A stretch of DNA of 64,000 nucleotides from contig JAVTVY010018682.1 of assembly GCA_036873755.1 (NCBI GenBank), forward strand, positions 1 through 64,000, in the 5' to 3' direction. This DNA is from Hanleya hanleyi. Its lineage: Eukaryota > Mollusca > Polyplacophora > Lepidopleurida > Hanleyidae. Under the pieces are notes generated by a model that saw only the letters and a list, made by a program, of their open reading frames with translations, was not told the origin of the DNA and did no database searches. The number at the start of each line of letters is the position of its first letter. Within the stretch, counting starts at the first letter, position 1. Shown here in pieces: positions 1 through 9,277 of the stretch. Both the position numbers and the translations under genes were made by a program.

Positions 1-59
1 TCAGTTCCGGTCACCTTTAGCGACGTACACCAAACAGAAGCGAGTATTTAAAATCCGTC

Positions 60-175
60 ACAGAGTTCTCGTCCAATCAGAAGCGAGTATTTTGACCCGG
101 TGCATTATGGGACATATCCAAGATGGCGGTTCTAAAATGGCGGATCCAACATGGTGGCTCCAAAATGGCGGCGTA
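60..175. promoter_or_regulatory. CCAAT box and cluster of YY1-like motifs
   Basis: The stretch upstream of the first zinc-finger gene holds a CCAAT motif (about 73-80) inside a duplicated 'cagaagcgagtattt' segment (copies near 31 and 77). Four ATGGCGG/ATGGTGG motifs follow between about 117 and 174, the first in the context 'ccaagatggcgg', which is the core of the YY1 consensus. This is motif matching by eye; regulatory activity is inferred. Confidence 0.4.
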
Positions 176-289
176 TGAGAGCTTCTGGACATGGACCTGA
201 TAGAAGTCCGGAATGGTGGAACATTCGTAAACATTCGGGCACTTTTACATCCGGGACTTTTTCATCCGAAGAGACACGGAAGTGCCTGA

Positions 290-363
290 ACATGATATCA
301 GCTAGCGTGCTATAAAAGGGAAGCGGTCTGGCCGTTTCATCAGACACTCTGTCAACTACCAAG
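290..363 (+). promoter_or_regulatory. TATA core promoter of first zinc-finger gene
   Basis: A clear TATA box (tataaaag, 311-318) lies about 50 bases before the ATG at 364. The block from 'agctagcgtgctataaaag' to the start codon is almost identical to the block upstream of the second gene (1430-1497). Preservation of the promoter in both copies argues that both genes are, or recently were, transcribed. Confidence 0.7.
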
Positions 364-1278
364 ATGTTCACTTGTACTACGTGCTCGAAATCATTCACTC
401 GTCTGCACGACTTGCGCCGCCATGAGGCTACCAAGCACGAAGGAACCGCCCGGTATAACTGTACGATATGTACACTGTCGTTTCAGCGCCTGGATCATTT
501 ACAGCGCCACACACGTGCACGCCATGAAGTACCCAAGCGTCCATGCGAAGAATGTGGTCGGCTTTTCAAACTGACCAGTCAGTTGCTGCGACACCAACGC
601 ACACGACACCCTGTTCCGCAGCCACGTTTGCAGATAGAAGAGCCCGTAGGCATCAATATCGAAACAGGGGGAACTCCCACCCATCGCACGAGGGCCGATG
701 ATGATGTCGCCCTAATTCAACAGTCAAATTCTGACGACAAGACCTTGGGCCAGATTTTGTACGCCGTGGAGGGCAAAGTACACTTCGTGGACGAAGCCAT
801 AAATGTTCCCAGCGATCTGTTACACGAAGACCATCCAGTGAGTGACATTTATCGGCGCCATTGGCCCATGATCTGGCACTGTTTCTACCGTCATCGCCCT
901 ATTCAAGATATCTACAATTTCCGACTGACCGACTTCGCCCGTCTACGTAGCTACGTAGAAGCCATCTTCAAAGATCAAACTACGGCCTTCAAATTGAATC
1001 TGGCGTTTGGTTATGTGCTGCAGCATAAAGAGACAGTCCAAGTCCGATATTTTTACCCGAGCAGTAACATCAGGGCATTTGACCAACCGTTTACCATCAT
1101 TAACCGAGTGTCGCTAGAGACGATGCTGGAGAAACTGGACACCGTGGATCCCTTGGAATGGGCCCAACAACAACGCCCCAACACTAAGTGGACAGTGGAG
1201 AGTGTGACCAATGTTACGTTTTTCGTTACCAAGCTGACCGACCACTCCCATCGGCTGAATGCGTCACTCATGCACTGA
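364..1278 (+). CDS. C2H2 zinc-finger protein, tandem copy 1
   Basis: Intronless ORF of 304 aa starting at the ATG just after the shared TATA promoter. Three C2H2 fingers occupy residues 4-25, 33-54 and 61-82 (Cys-x2-Cys...His-x4-His). A poorly conserved linker follows, then a conserved block from about residue 136 that includes 'NLAFGYVLQHKE', 'QQRPNTKWTVE' and 'VTNVTFFVTKLTD'. The fingers predict sequence-specific DNA binding. From memory, similar C-terminal blocks occur in large multi-copy invertebrate genes, some also carrying a B-type DNA polymerase of Maverick-like elements; I am not sure of that link. Compared with copy 2, one extra base near 1243-1247 puts the ancestral stop (1256-1258) out of frame, so the last residues are new. 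Copy 2 lies 220 bases downstream on the same strand. A host transcription factor or an element-derived gene are both possible. Confidence 0.75.
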   Translation: MFTCTTCSKSFTRLHDLRRHEATKHEGTARYNCTICTLSFQRLDHLQRHTRARHEVPKRPCEECGRLFKLTSQLLRHQRTRHPVPQPRLQIEEPVGINIETGGTPTHRTRADDDVALIQQSNSDDKTLGQILYAVEGKVHFVDEAINVPSDLLHEDHPVSDIYRRHWPMIWHCFYRHRPIQDIYNFRLTDFARLRSYVEAIFKDQTTAFKLNLAFGYVLQHKETVQVRYFYPSSNIRAFDQPFTIINRVSLETMLEKLDTVDPLEWAQQQRPNTKWTVESVTNVTFFVTKLTDHSHRLNASLMH

Positions 1279-1424
1279 TGAATACCATAACATGCCGTAC
1301 ACACTCTATATGTCTACATGTTGATCGTTGACGGTACGGAGGTGACCGAAGAGACATGGATGTTACCGAAGATGTCACGGCTCGGCCCTCGACTTGGGGA
1401 TAGTTGAACTGAGTGTGCTAAAAA

Positions 1425-1497
1425 TAGATCACCAGCTAGCGTGCTATAAAAGGGAAGCGGTCTGGCCGTTTCATCAGGCACTCTGTCAACCACCAAG
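1425..1497 (+). promoter_or_regulatory. TATA core promoter of second zinc-finger gene
   Basis: The tataaaag box at 1445-1452 is followed by 'ggaagcggtctggccgttt' and the start codon at 1498. It matches the promoter of the first gene with only a few substitutions, so the duplication included the core promoter. Further upstream the two genes differ. Confidence 0.7.
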
Positions 1498-2421
1498 ATG
1501 TTCACTTGTACTACGTGCTCGAAATCATTCACTCGTCTGCACGACTTGCGCCGCCACGAGGCCTCCACCCACAACGATGCTCGGTATACTTGTATAATCT
1601 GCGCACGGTCATTCAATCGGAAGGATCATTTACTGCGTCATGAGAGGGTACTCCACGCGGGTGCGACGGTACTATGTAATGATTGTGGTCGACTCTTCAA
1701 ACGGCCCAGTCGGTTTAGACAGCACCAACGTTTGATGCATGCCCCGTCTCTACGGTTTGGGCGACAACTTTCCACTAAAGAGGAGCCGCGGAAGGTCAGA
1801 CCCAGTGAAGATGAACGCGGAGAGACGAACGCCACTGGTGATGCGATGACGAAGAGCCTGCCTATACCCACGGTCCAGGAGGGCCTGGATATCCAGCCGG
1901 ATCCCTCCGTTACGGTTTCGAGTCATACGCCTGACAACATCGAACATTTTCTGGACGAGCCCATAAATGTTCCTAGCGATCTCTTACAGGACGCCCAGCC
2001 AGTGAGTGACATTTATCGGCGCCACTGGTCCATGATACGGCACTGTTTCCACCGTCATCGCCTTATTCAAGATATCTACAATTTCCGACTGACCGACCTC
2101 GCCCGTCTACGCAGCTACATGGAAGCCATTTTCAATGACCAAGCTACGTCCTTCAAATTAAATCTGGCGTTTGGTTATGTGCTGCGGCATAAGGAGACAG
2201 ACCAAGTCCGATACTTTTACCCGAGCGGTAACATCTGGGTATTTGACCAACCGTTCACCATCATTAACCGAGTGTCGCTACAGACGATGCTGGAGAAACT
2301 GGACACCGTGGATCCCTTGAAATGGGCCCAACAACAACGCCCCAACACCAAGTGGACAGTGGAGAGGGTCACCAATGTTACGTTCTTCGTGACCAAGCTG
2401 ACCGACCAACCCATCGGGTGA
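1498..2421 (+). CDS. C2H2 zinc-finger protein, tandem copy 2
   Basis: Intronless ORF of 307 aa, paralogue of the gene at 364-1278. The first 22 residues (finger 1) are identical to copy 1. Fingers 2 (residues 32-53) and 3 (60-81) have changed, and the linker (about 85-140) is barely alignable. The C-terminal block of about 165 residues is again closely similar, ending 'KLTDQPIG' at a stop that also appears to have been the original end of copy 1. In finger 3 the predicted base-contact positions -1, 3 and 6 are L/Q/R in copy 1 but R/R/Q here, which suggests a changed target preference. A polyadenylation signal (AATAAA, 2521-2526) lies 100 bases past the stop. Function is unknown; nuclear DNA binding is inferred from the fingers. 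Confidence 0.75.
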   Translation: MFTCTTCSKSFTRLHDLRRHEASTHNDARYTCIICARSFNRKDHLLRHERVLHAGATVLCNDCGRLFKRPSRFRQHQRLMHAPSLRFGRQLSTKEEPRKVRPSEDERGETNATGDAMTKSLPIPTVQEGLDIQPDPSVTVSSHTPDNIEHFLDEPINVPSDLLQDAQPVSDIYRRHWSMIRHCFHRHRLIQDIYNFRLTDLARLRSYMEAIFNDQATSFKLNLAFGYVLRHKETDQVRYFYPSGNIWVFDQPFTIINRVSLQTMLEKLDTVDPLKWAQQQRPNTKWTVERVTNVTFFVTKLTDQPIG

Positions 2422-2965
2422 ATGTATTCACCCAGGCACTGGTAGATACTCAGAATGCACAAGCAACCATCTGAGGATATGTTGCCTCAACGGTATCCTG
2501 GGCTGCCCGATGATGATTAGAATAAACGGTTCAAAGCGAACATGGCCGAAGATGGAACTTTCTGAAATGAAGACTTCTGATTGGACAAGAATACATCTAA
2601 CGGACAGGAACGAATATGACAGATGAAAATGGTGGCCTCTGATTGGACAAGTCTTCTTGAATTGTAACACCAAGTGGATAGTGGAGATAATGACCAATGT
2701 TGCGTTCTTCGTGGTTAAACTGACCACCACCTCCATCGGATGAAAGTATTCACCCATGCACTGATAGATACTCAAAATGCGCAAACAACTATCTGAGGAT
2801 ATGTTGCCTCAACGGTATCCTGGCCTGCCCGACGATGATTAGAATAAACGGTTCAGATGGCACTTTCTGAAATGGAGACTTCTGATTGGACAAGAATACA
2901 TCTAACGGACAGGAACGAATATGAAACATGCAAATGGTGGCCTCTGATTTGATAAGAATCTTCTT
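2400..2965 (+). repeat. Duplicated 3' region of the zinc-finger genes
   Basis: Two units of about 280 bases (roughly 2400-2690 and 2690-2965) share 'gatatgttgcctcaacggta', an AATAAA (2521-2526 and 2843-2848), 'gattggacaagaatacatct' and 'atggtggcctctgatt'. The second unit begins with the last codons of a third zinc-finger copy, so the duplicated block spans the end of the coding region and the 3' UTR. Confidence 0.7.
2666..2743 (+). pseudogene. 3' remnant of a third zinc-finger copy
   Basis: Twenty-five codons in frame ('NTKWIVE', 'TNVAFFVVKLT', ending 'SIG' and a stop) match the extreme C-terminus of the two upstream genes. No fingers, promoter or start codon precede them. This is a truncated third member of the cluster, not a gene. 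Confidence 0.75.
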
Positions 2966-3043
2966 GAATTGTAAATATACCCAACGCGGCTCCCCCAGCG
3001 TGGGTATGATGTAACATTGGGGAAAATAAACTATATGAAAAAA

Positions 3044-3110
3044 ACTTCTTGTTGTTGTTGTTCTCTCATGTGTCGTCCTTGTTGTTGTTGCTGTTGTTGT
3101 TCTCTCTCTG
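3044..3110. repeat. GTT-rich simple repeat
   Basis: Imperfect (ttg)n runs broken by 'ctctcatgtg', just after an AATAAA-containing stretch (3027-3032). Low complexity; no coding potential. Confidence 0.7.
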
Positions 3111-3329
3111 GTCTATATCATGGCGTTATGTTAGAGTGTTAAAGTGTAACGACGGGCGTTGACGGGCATCACCGCATTTCGAAGAATTAGTGCGACCGCT
3201 GATTGGTCCAAATGGAACTGCCCATCTTTCCCAGGTTCATCTAGAATCCCCCTTTTTGTGCTCAAGCTCTGACTATAGCGATGCCGCAACATTGTCTCAT
3301 TGGACATTGGACCGTCTGACCTGGAGGTG

Positions 3330-3450
3330 ACCCTTTGACCTTTTGACCCGCGTCCGCGCGCGCGCGCACTGCCGGGGATGGCGCGGGATGACGCGCGCGC
3401 TGCGGGGCGTTGGGGCGGGGCGGGAAAACACCCCGGCGGTTGAACATTGG
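3330..3450. other. CpG-rich island-like stretch
   Basis: A short block of very high G+C with a run of alternating CG (3355-3368) and many CpG dinucleotides, unlike the AT-rich surroundings. The minus-strand ORFs here follow from base composition. It could be a small CpG island or an old repeat; no gene start is apparent next to it. Confidence 0.4.
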
Positions 3451-3889
3451 AACTCTTGTGGGTTTGGAGGATGAACATACGGACGTCTAAGGGAAAAAAT
3501 TGGAACTCTTCTATGTTCGAAAGTGAAAACCCGGAAGTGACGTCACAACCTCCACGTCACCTGCGTATATACTCCTGTAAAATAGAACCGATTTTATTTC
3601 TTTGGAAGGGACAAGGTCAATAAGACTTGCGCTTTTTATACTACTAAACTGTGAAGTAGATTACATCTTACATAGGCCTTAAGGCGGTGATATGCATAAG
3701 AAGTATTCTGGGGCATGGTCAGTACTTCCCAATTTTCCCTTTGTCTACTACTCGCCGATTTTTTTATTTTTATTATTATTTTCGGTACTTTCAAATTTTT
3801 TTCCATCGTATTCTACATGATCAACCTCATAGCTCATAGTAAAAGCCATAAAAAAACCGATCACCCCTATACCCATACAGGCCAAATAA

Positions 3890-3985
3890 ATTGTTTGGTG
3901 CTAATGCTGTCTTTGGATTATGGACGAGAAAATTCTTTAAAAGACGACGGCTTGATTTATCAGAATCTGTTGTGAAGATCAACTG
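3890..3985 (+). repeat. Partial copy of dispersed repeat R1
   Basis: Contains 'ggtgctaatgctgt' and 'ctttggattatggacg' followed by 'gacgacggct', the 3' part of the R1 family whose longer copies are at 17560-17840 and 36832-37250. It is diverged. The short ORFs around it arise from the repeat. Confidence 0.55.
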
Positions 3986-4532
3986 TTGTTTATTCACTGG
4001 AAACGTTGATCGCAATACAAAACTTAATATACCAAGCAATTCCATGAGCCATCAGGTAAAGTATCTGATACAATGAACAGTCTCTGTTGAAAGGGAGAGA
4101 CAGATCTTAATTCTCAGTTATAATGAACCACACATGCGATCCAAGGGAGACATGTATTATATTTGAAGGCAAATAGCTCTGTCAAGCTTGTATACCGTTG
4201 AACAAACAGAACACTCGAATCAAACACTTACCCAATCACGATTACATGCCACCGTTAAGAAATAGGGAAATACCAGTATTATCATGTGACATGCTCCTTT
4301 CCGACAGCCCACGCGCTTTTATGAATATTTAATTGTAACTTGCTAGCAGTAGGAATATAGCGTTAACAGTTCTGATAAACACGTTCAAGTTGCTCCACAT
4401 GGGTTCACTGACCAACGCTCTTAACATGAAAAAATATACTATACAGCCAAGCACAAAGATCAGTTAATTCTCTAATGTATTATATGCCATGTAGTAAAAT
4501 ATAGATCAATTTCAAATCTTCAAAATTACATC

Positions 4533-4886
4533 TCATATTTTACATAGCTCTCCTACGCAAGTTAATATTTTATTTCTCAAGAAATAAGAATTTGCTTCAT
4601 ATGCTATCTCTATAGAATTAAAATAAGCGGATAAACAATCTCGCATGCCGTCAAATACGCGATTATATATGAGCCGCAGGTATACATCATCGCCGACAGG
4701 CAAAAAATCGACTTCGGGTTCTTGGCTCTCTAATATACGTGTCAATATCTGCCACCCTGGTAGGGTTAAACATAATTTCACTTCGATCGGATGCTCCTCG
4801 ATTAGGTGCAATTCATGCTCGTACACGATAAGAATTACTTTTGACGTGACTTGAAAGAACGCGAGCTCTTTGCCCAACGATACCAT
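4533..4886 (-). CDS. Unrecognised coding-like ORF, 117 aa
   Basis: From the ATG at 4886 the frame runs 117 codons to a stop at 4533. The composition is protein-like: acidic and hydrophobic blocks such as 'VYEHELHLIEEHPIEVKL' and 'VGDDVYLRLIYNRVFDG', with little low complexity. I do not recognise the family. No neighbour supports it, no intron signals were confirmed, and an AT-rich ORF of this length can occur by chance. It could also be one exon of a larger minus-strand gene. The rest of 3985-5240 shows nothing else I can support. Confidence 0.3.
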   Translation of the reverse strand: MVSLGKELAFFQVTSKVILIVYEHELHLIEEHPIEVKLCLTLPGWQILTRILESQEPEVDFLPVGDDVYLRLIYNRVFDGMRDCLSAYFNSIEIAYEANSYFLRNKILTCVGELCKI

Positions 4887-5243
4887 AATGAAGAATGACA
4901 AAAATTACTAGCCCGACACAAATTTATATAGATCGATTCTGGCTAATTTCATTGTAAAATACGCATACCCTGGGAAAATCATTTAACAAGGCCATTATGT
5001 TTTTTACACGTTCCCCGAGTGTATAAATTAATAGTCTGGACTCATAACAGGATAAAAAAATAAAATTAGTGCATGGCTAGACTAGAATTTCAAGTCCTAA
5101 TAATTATCAGAACCATCCATAGGGCTGTAAGAGAGCCAAACCCGATTGTATGGGTTATTCACAGAATACCCGGCCGGCTTCTCTCAAGCGGCATTCATTA
5201 TTGCGCATTCATCATGCATTTCTGTGTATTCGTGTATTTACAG

Positions 5244-5415
5244 ATTACCCGGCTGGTACTTTTCAAGCCGACCTCACTGCAAAAATACTCGAAGAGTACA
5301 GGCGGACGCAACTCTGTGTTGACCTCAATATTCAAGCGGAATGTGCTTTTCTCACCGTCAACGAAGACACTGTTTTCTTCATTTTTTCTACAGTTATCAT
5401 GAACGAAACGAACTG
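5244..5415 (+). CDS. Possible exon, unrecognised
   Basis: After a pyrimidine-rich stretch ending 'tttacag' (5237-5243), one frame reads 'DYPAGTFQADLTAKILEEYR' and continues with 'CAFLTVNEDTVFFIF' to a stop near 5414-5416. It has coding-like composition and lies just upstream of the coding-like block at 5476-5781, so the two may be exons of one decayed gene. No good donor site is visible. Family unknown. Confidence 0.25.
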
Positions 5416-5475
5416 AAATTTTGAGGAGACGCGTATCGAGTACTCAGTGATAGACTTTCTCTTTTTTTAATCCAG

Positions 5476-5781
5476 AAAATATCAACAGTAGACGAGCATA
5501 CGTTTGAAAATTTGCTCTGCGAGGAAGTGCTGATAGAGAGAACAACAACCACACCCAGCGTACAGTACAACGACCCGGCAGGAGGAAAGCGGAAATACCA
5601 TCCTTTCCCCTAGAAGATCTACCCATCCTGCCTGACCAAAGATGATGACACTCCACTCATTATATTTGAGCAACCTCCCCCCACCATCTCGGCTGCCCGG
5701 TTCGTAGACGGACATGCCATTGACACCGACATCCATGATGAAGATGGGATAAGTCCGTACCGGTATTTCCCGGTGAGCTAG
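5476..5781 (+). pseudogene. Coding-like block broken by one TAG
   Basis: A polypyrimidine tract and 'tccag' (5471-5475) precede a frame open for 45 codons to a TAG at 5611-5613, then open in the same frame for another 55 codons to a TAG at 5779-5781. Just before the end is a strong donor-like 'gtgagc' (5773-5778). The translation is protein-like on both sides of the TAG ('STVDEHTFENLLCEEV'; 'FVDGHAIDTDIHDEDG'). This looks like an exon of a broken gene, or of a gene whose TAG is an error. A 145-codon minus-strand ORF overlaps it, but the + strand reads better. Family not recognised. Confidence 0.35.
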
Positions 5782-5799
5782 TATGTTAGCGGCTGCACA

Positions 5800-6950
5800 A
5801 CAGGGAAGTAGGCTTACGCCCATCGTGAATAAAAACACGTTAAAATAACAAATGCTCTTTTCAGAGCAAACCATTCCTTCCGAGAGAGGTAACTTCTCAA
5901 TAGCACATGAATTTAACACACAGATGTCCTACATTACTCTTTTTATTAGCAAACTACATTGAAAAACAATCCCTGGCCTATATGAAAAAGGTTGTTGTCA
6001 CGACCGATCTCATCACATATCAAACAGAGGATTTTTTTCTTTTTGCCCCATTAATTAATAAACAGTCTGCGCGATAACGGATTGTTATTTTTTTTCAACC
6101 GGGGGACATAACCCTGAATAATGGGTAATTTATTTTTTGATAAAATAGCCCGAATGAATAACGGGAATTTTATTTTGAATGAACATGATTTGTTCTAATG
6201 TCAATGGTTCTCCTTATTTTGCCAACGAAAGGATTCGGATGGACTCCTCTCACTCATTACCGGACAATTTGTAAATGAGAGCCTACTTCGTAGGAACAAA
6301 ATGTTTTTACCAAATACGAACAATACCAATAAAGCCTGGGAACAAAATACATCAGACAAGCGGATTTCTACGAAAGCCGAGAGGGTTCTTCAGAGTTTTA
6401 CTTTTTTCCGACTTCTGACTTCCGACTTCAGTGTTAGGATTTTTTTTGCTTTTATAACGCATTACATCTTAAATTATGAAACATGGAATTACAGAATACC
6501 ATATTATGAAATCTTGTGCTTGAAAAACTGATTGCATGTACTTTTAATAATCAGATAACCATTGAAGTTTATCTGCAGTTATGTTCTGATTATTAAAATG
6601 CGATAACTTCTAATGTAAATCGAAATACCTTATGTCACAAGTCAAAGGCGCCTCAATTACATAATATAATAGCACAATTCTATTCAACTGATCATAATTA
6701 CTTCCGAAATATTATAAATAAATATATAAATATACATTTCTCCTGGTTGATGAGTTCCATGAAAAATTTAAAGGGATTTATCGAATAATAATAGGTAATT
6801 TTTAATGCTTGGGCCATGGTCACACAGCTCTATACAGTGGGTCAATCTATCTTGCACTCACGCCGTCCGATTTTACACTCACTCACACTGGCCCCGATTT
6901 TGAAACGCACCTGCTACCAACAGGTGTCATTTTTGGCAAAAACCCAAAGA
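5800..6950. other. No feature recognised
   Basis: AT-rich sequence with short homopolymer runs and scattered small ORFs. I see no motif, exon signal pair or repeat that I can support. Confidence 0.4.
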
Positions 6951-6959
6951 CCTCATTTG

Positions 6960-7560
6960 CATATTTTCAGGGCATAACAGGCCGCCATCTTGAACACGAC
7001 CACCCCTAACACACAAAAACAAGCCGCCATCTTGAAAACGACCACCCCTAACACACACAAACAAGCCGCCATCTTGAAAACGACATATGCAAATGAGGAG
7101 GGCTGGGGAAAACCCATAACACACACAAACAAGCCGCCATCTTGAAACCGACCACCCCTAACATACACAAACAAGCCGCCATCTTGAATCCGACCACCCC
7201 TAACCTACAAAAACAAGCCGCCATCTTGAATACGACCACCCCTAACATACAAAAACAAGCTGCCATCTTGAATCCGACCACCCCTAACCTACAAAAACAA
7301 GCCGCCATCTTGAATCCGACCACCCCTAACCTACAAAAACAAGCCGCCATCTTGAATATACCCAATGAACCCAATGACCTTCACCCCTAACCTACAAAAA
7401 CAAGCCGCCATCTTGAATACGACCACCATAACATACAAAAACAAGCCGCCATCTTGAATCCGACCACCCCTAACCTACAAAAACAAGCCGCCATCTTGAA
7501 TCCGACCACCCCTAACCTACAAAAACAAGCCGCCATCTTGAATATACCCAATGAACCCAA
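6960..7560. repeat. 42-bp minisatellite with YY1-type motif
   Basis: About thirteen units of a 42-bp repeat whose core is 'aagccgccatcttgaa', with spacer 'cgaccacccctaac' and 'acaaaaac'. The reverse strand of each core reads CAAGATGGCGGC, the canonical YY1 recognition sequence. The array is interrupted by segments resembling 'aacccaatgacctcatttgcat' near 7085, 7360 and 7550, the last of which ends it. The ORFs across it in both strands ('KQAAILNPTTPN' type) come from the period being a multiple of three. Confidence 0.85.
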
Positions 7561-7639
7561 TGACCTCATTTGCATAAAAGAAAAACCCAGTGCAAGTGCA
7601 CTCATAGGGGGAAAACCCAGTGACCTCATAGGCCACGCC

Positions 7640-9000
7640 CCCTCTCACACGCCCCAATCCTCCCCACCACCCACCATCCACCAATCAGAATCACGCTTAC
7701 ACACAACCAATTGTGACGTCAGAGTTACATCCGGGGCGGACTGCCGACTACTTGCGGACTGTATACTACTGTGGACTGACCCATGCTCAATTTGATAACC
7801 CCGAAAGCATAGGGAATAGCCCTAGTTTTGAAGCATATTCATGAAAAATTCATACAAATAGTATTTAACTTTTTCTTATATTCTAACTGTTTGCAGATAA
7901 TCACAATGTCTATCAAAATTTAGCAAATTGGATGGATGTTGGTGTGCAAAATTCTCGGCTAGAAGGCTTTTAAAGAAAATCCCCATCTCTTAACCTAGGG
8001 GAGGGAGGTAACCCAATAGAAAAACAGGCAAAATGGCTGTCAAAGTCAAAAACCATCAGCGGACATCCTTAACATCGGGGACTTGACATTCCTAGTTCTC
8101 GTACCGCAATTTCGTTAAGTAACTAATTAGATCGTATTATTTTATGAATACTGAATTGTGAGGAATTTCAACCCGTTACTGAGTAGAGTAGATCTTTTCA
8201 TTGTGAGAAATAATACCTTTCTGGACTGTTAACGCGGTACAGGAGAGCAGGCACGGCGGAAGTATAAATTATATCAATCCAATATATTCAATCCAAAGGT
8301 TCATTAAGGTTCGATCATGTCACTGGCACAGATATTTTTTCTACTTGTTTGGGAGCCTTTTGTCTCCTTGTGATTGATGTATATTGAAAATTCTACCGCC
8401 GTCAGCGAACGTTCAACCTCTGCGCTACCGGTACGTGGGGTGAAAACTTACCTCGGTCCACTGCATGCTCCTGTATGTCCATAGGGAGGAACCGATTCTC
8501 GTTGTTGACGAATTCATTCGCTATATCAACAAAGGTGATGGAATGCGTACAACTTGGTTGATATACATGTAGCGAAGGAAGTCATCAAAAACGAGAATCG
8601 GGGGCGAGTATTTGGTCGATTTTTGAATGAATGCAAGGCTGAACAATCAAATAACAGTATTTTATCTTCGCTGATATATCACGAAACGTCCAGGACATAG
8701 GAGTCATATGTTTTTAGCGGCATTTCGTCTTAGTAATTGGTGGCATACATGGTGTGAGGATTTAGTCATTTATCTCTACCATCTTTTATATGGTATAACA
8801 CTATTAACCATTTGTGAGCATAAAAATTACTAAACAATGCCGGTAAACAAAATTCTAGAGCTTTGGCTGGCCCACTAATGCTGGACAGTTGTAAATAGTT
8901 TTACTTATGCGATAGATATGCGACGCCGACAATTCATTTTACTATTCATTTCGAAAATACGTATTCATTGAAGTATTTTTGCGTTGACATCATTGGCCAA
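7640..9000. other. No gene recognised
   Basis: Unique-looking AT-rich sequence after the minisatellite. No exon with paired splice signals and no recognisable domain was seen in either strand. Confidence 0.4.
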
Positions 9001-9002
9001 AT

Positions 9003-9075
9003 TATTGGGGGGGGGGGACATCAGCCCCCGTAGCCCCACTCTCCCCCCCCCTCCCCCCGCGGGTCCGCCGGGCAT
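9003..9075. repeat. Poly-G and poly-C tracts
   Basis: A run of about eleven G (9007-9017) is followed within 30 bases by C-runs (9044-9058) that can pair with it. The low-complexity 62-aa + strand ORF here is not a gene. Confidence 0.6.
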
Positions 9076-9277
9076 GGAGAGTAGATCTATAGTTTCTCAA
9101 CAGAAAATTATATCTGCAAAAGTGTGGTTCGTTTATGCTGTAAGCTTAATTGTTCTGATCTTTAATATGTAACCGCTTTTGTGAATACTGTTAGAATCAT
9201 AGCATACAACCCATTTGCTGGCGACAATGTCACACAGTTGAGGATCGTAAATTGTAACTCGATTTAAAGAGGATATT

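Noticed and set aside
132..434. 100-aa minus-strand ORF opposite the first zinc-finger gene
   Set aside because: It is the shadow of the promoter and finger 1 of the + strand gene; a similar shadow lies opposite the second copy at 1314-1616.
3131..3478. 115-aa minus-strand ORF in the GC-rich block
   Set aside because: Open because of high G+C; alanine/proline/arginine-rich with no domain.
5482..5919. 145-aa minus-strand ORF
   Set aside because: The + strand of the same region reads as better protein with splice-like borders; the minus reading is cysteine-rich and lacks any motif.
6960..7560. CRISPR-like appearance of regularly spaced repeats
   Set aside because: Units are fully repetitive without unique spacers, and the context is animal DNA.
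6927..7629. Several repetitive ORFs on both strands
   Set aside because: The 42-bp period is a multiple of three, which keeps frames open; the peptides are translations of the minisatellite.
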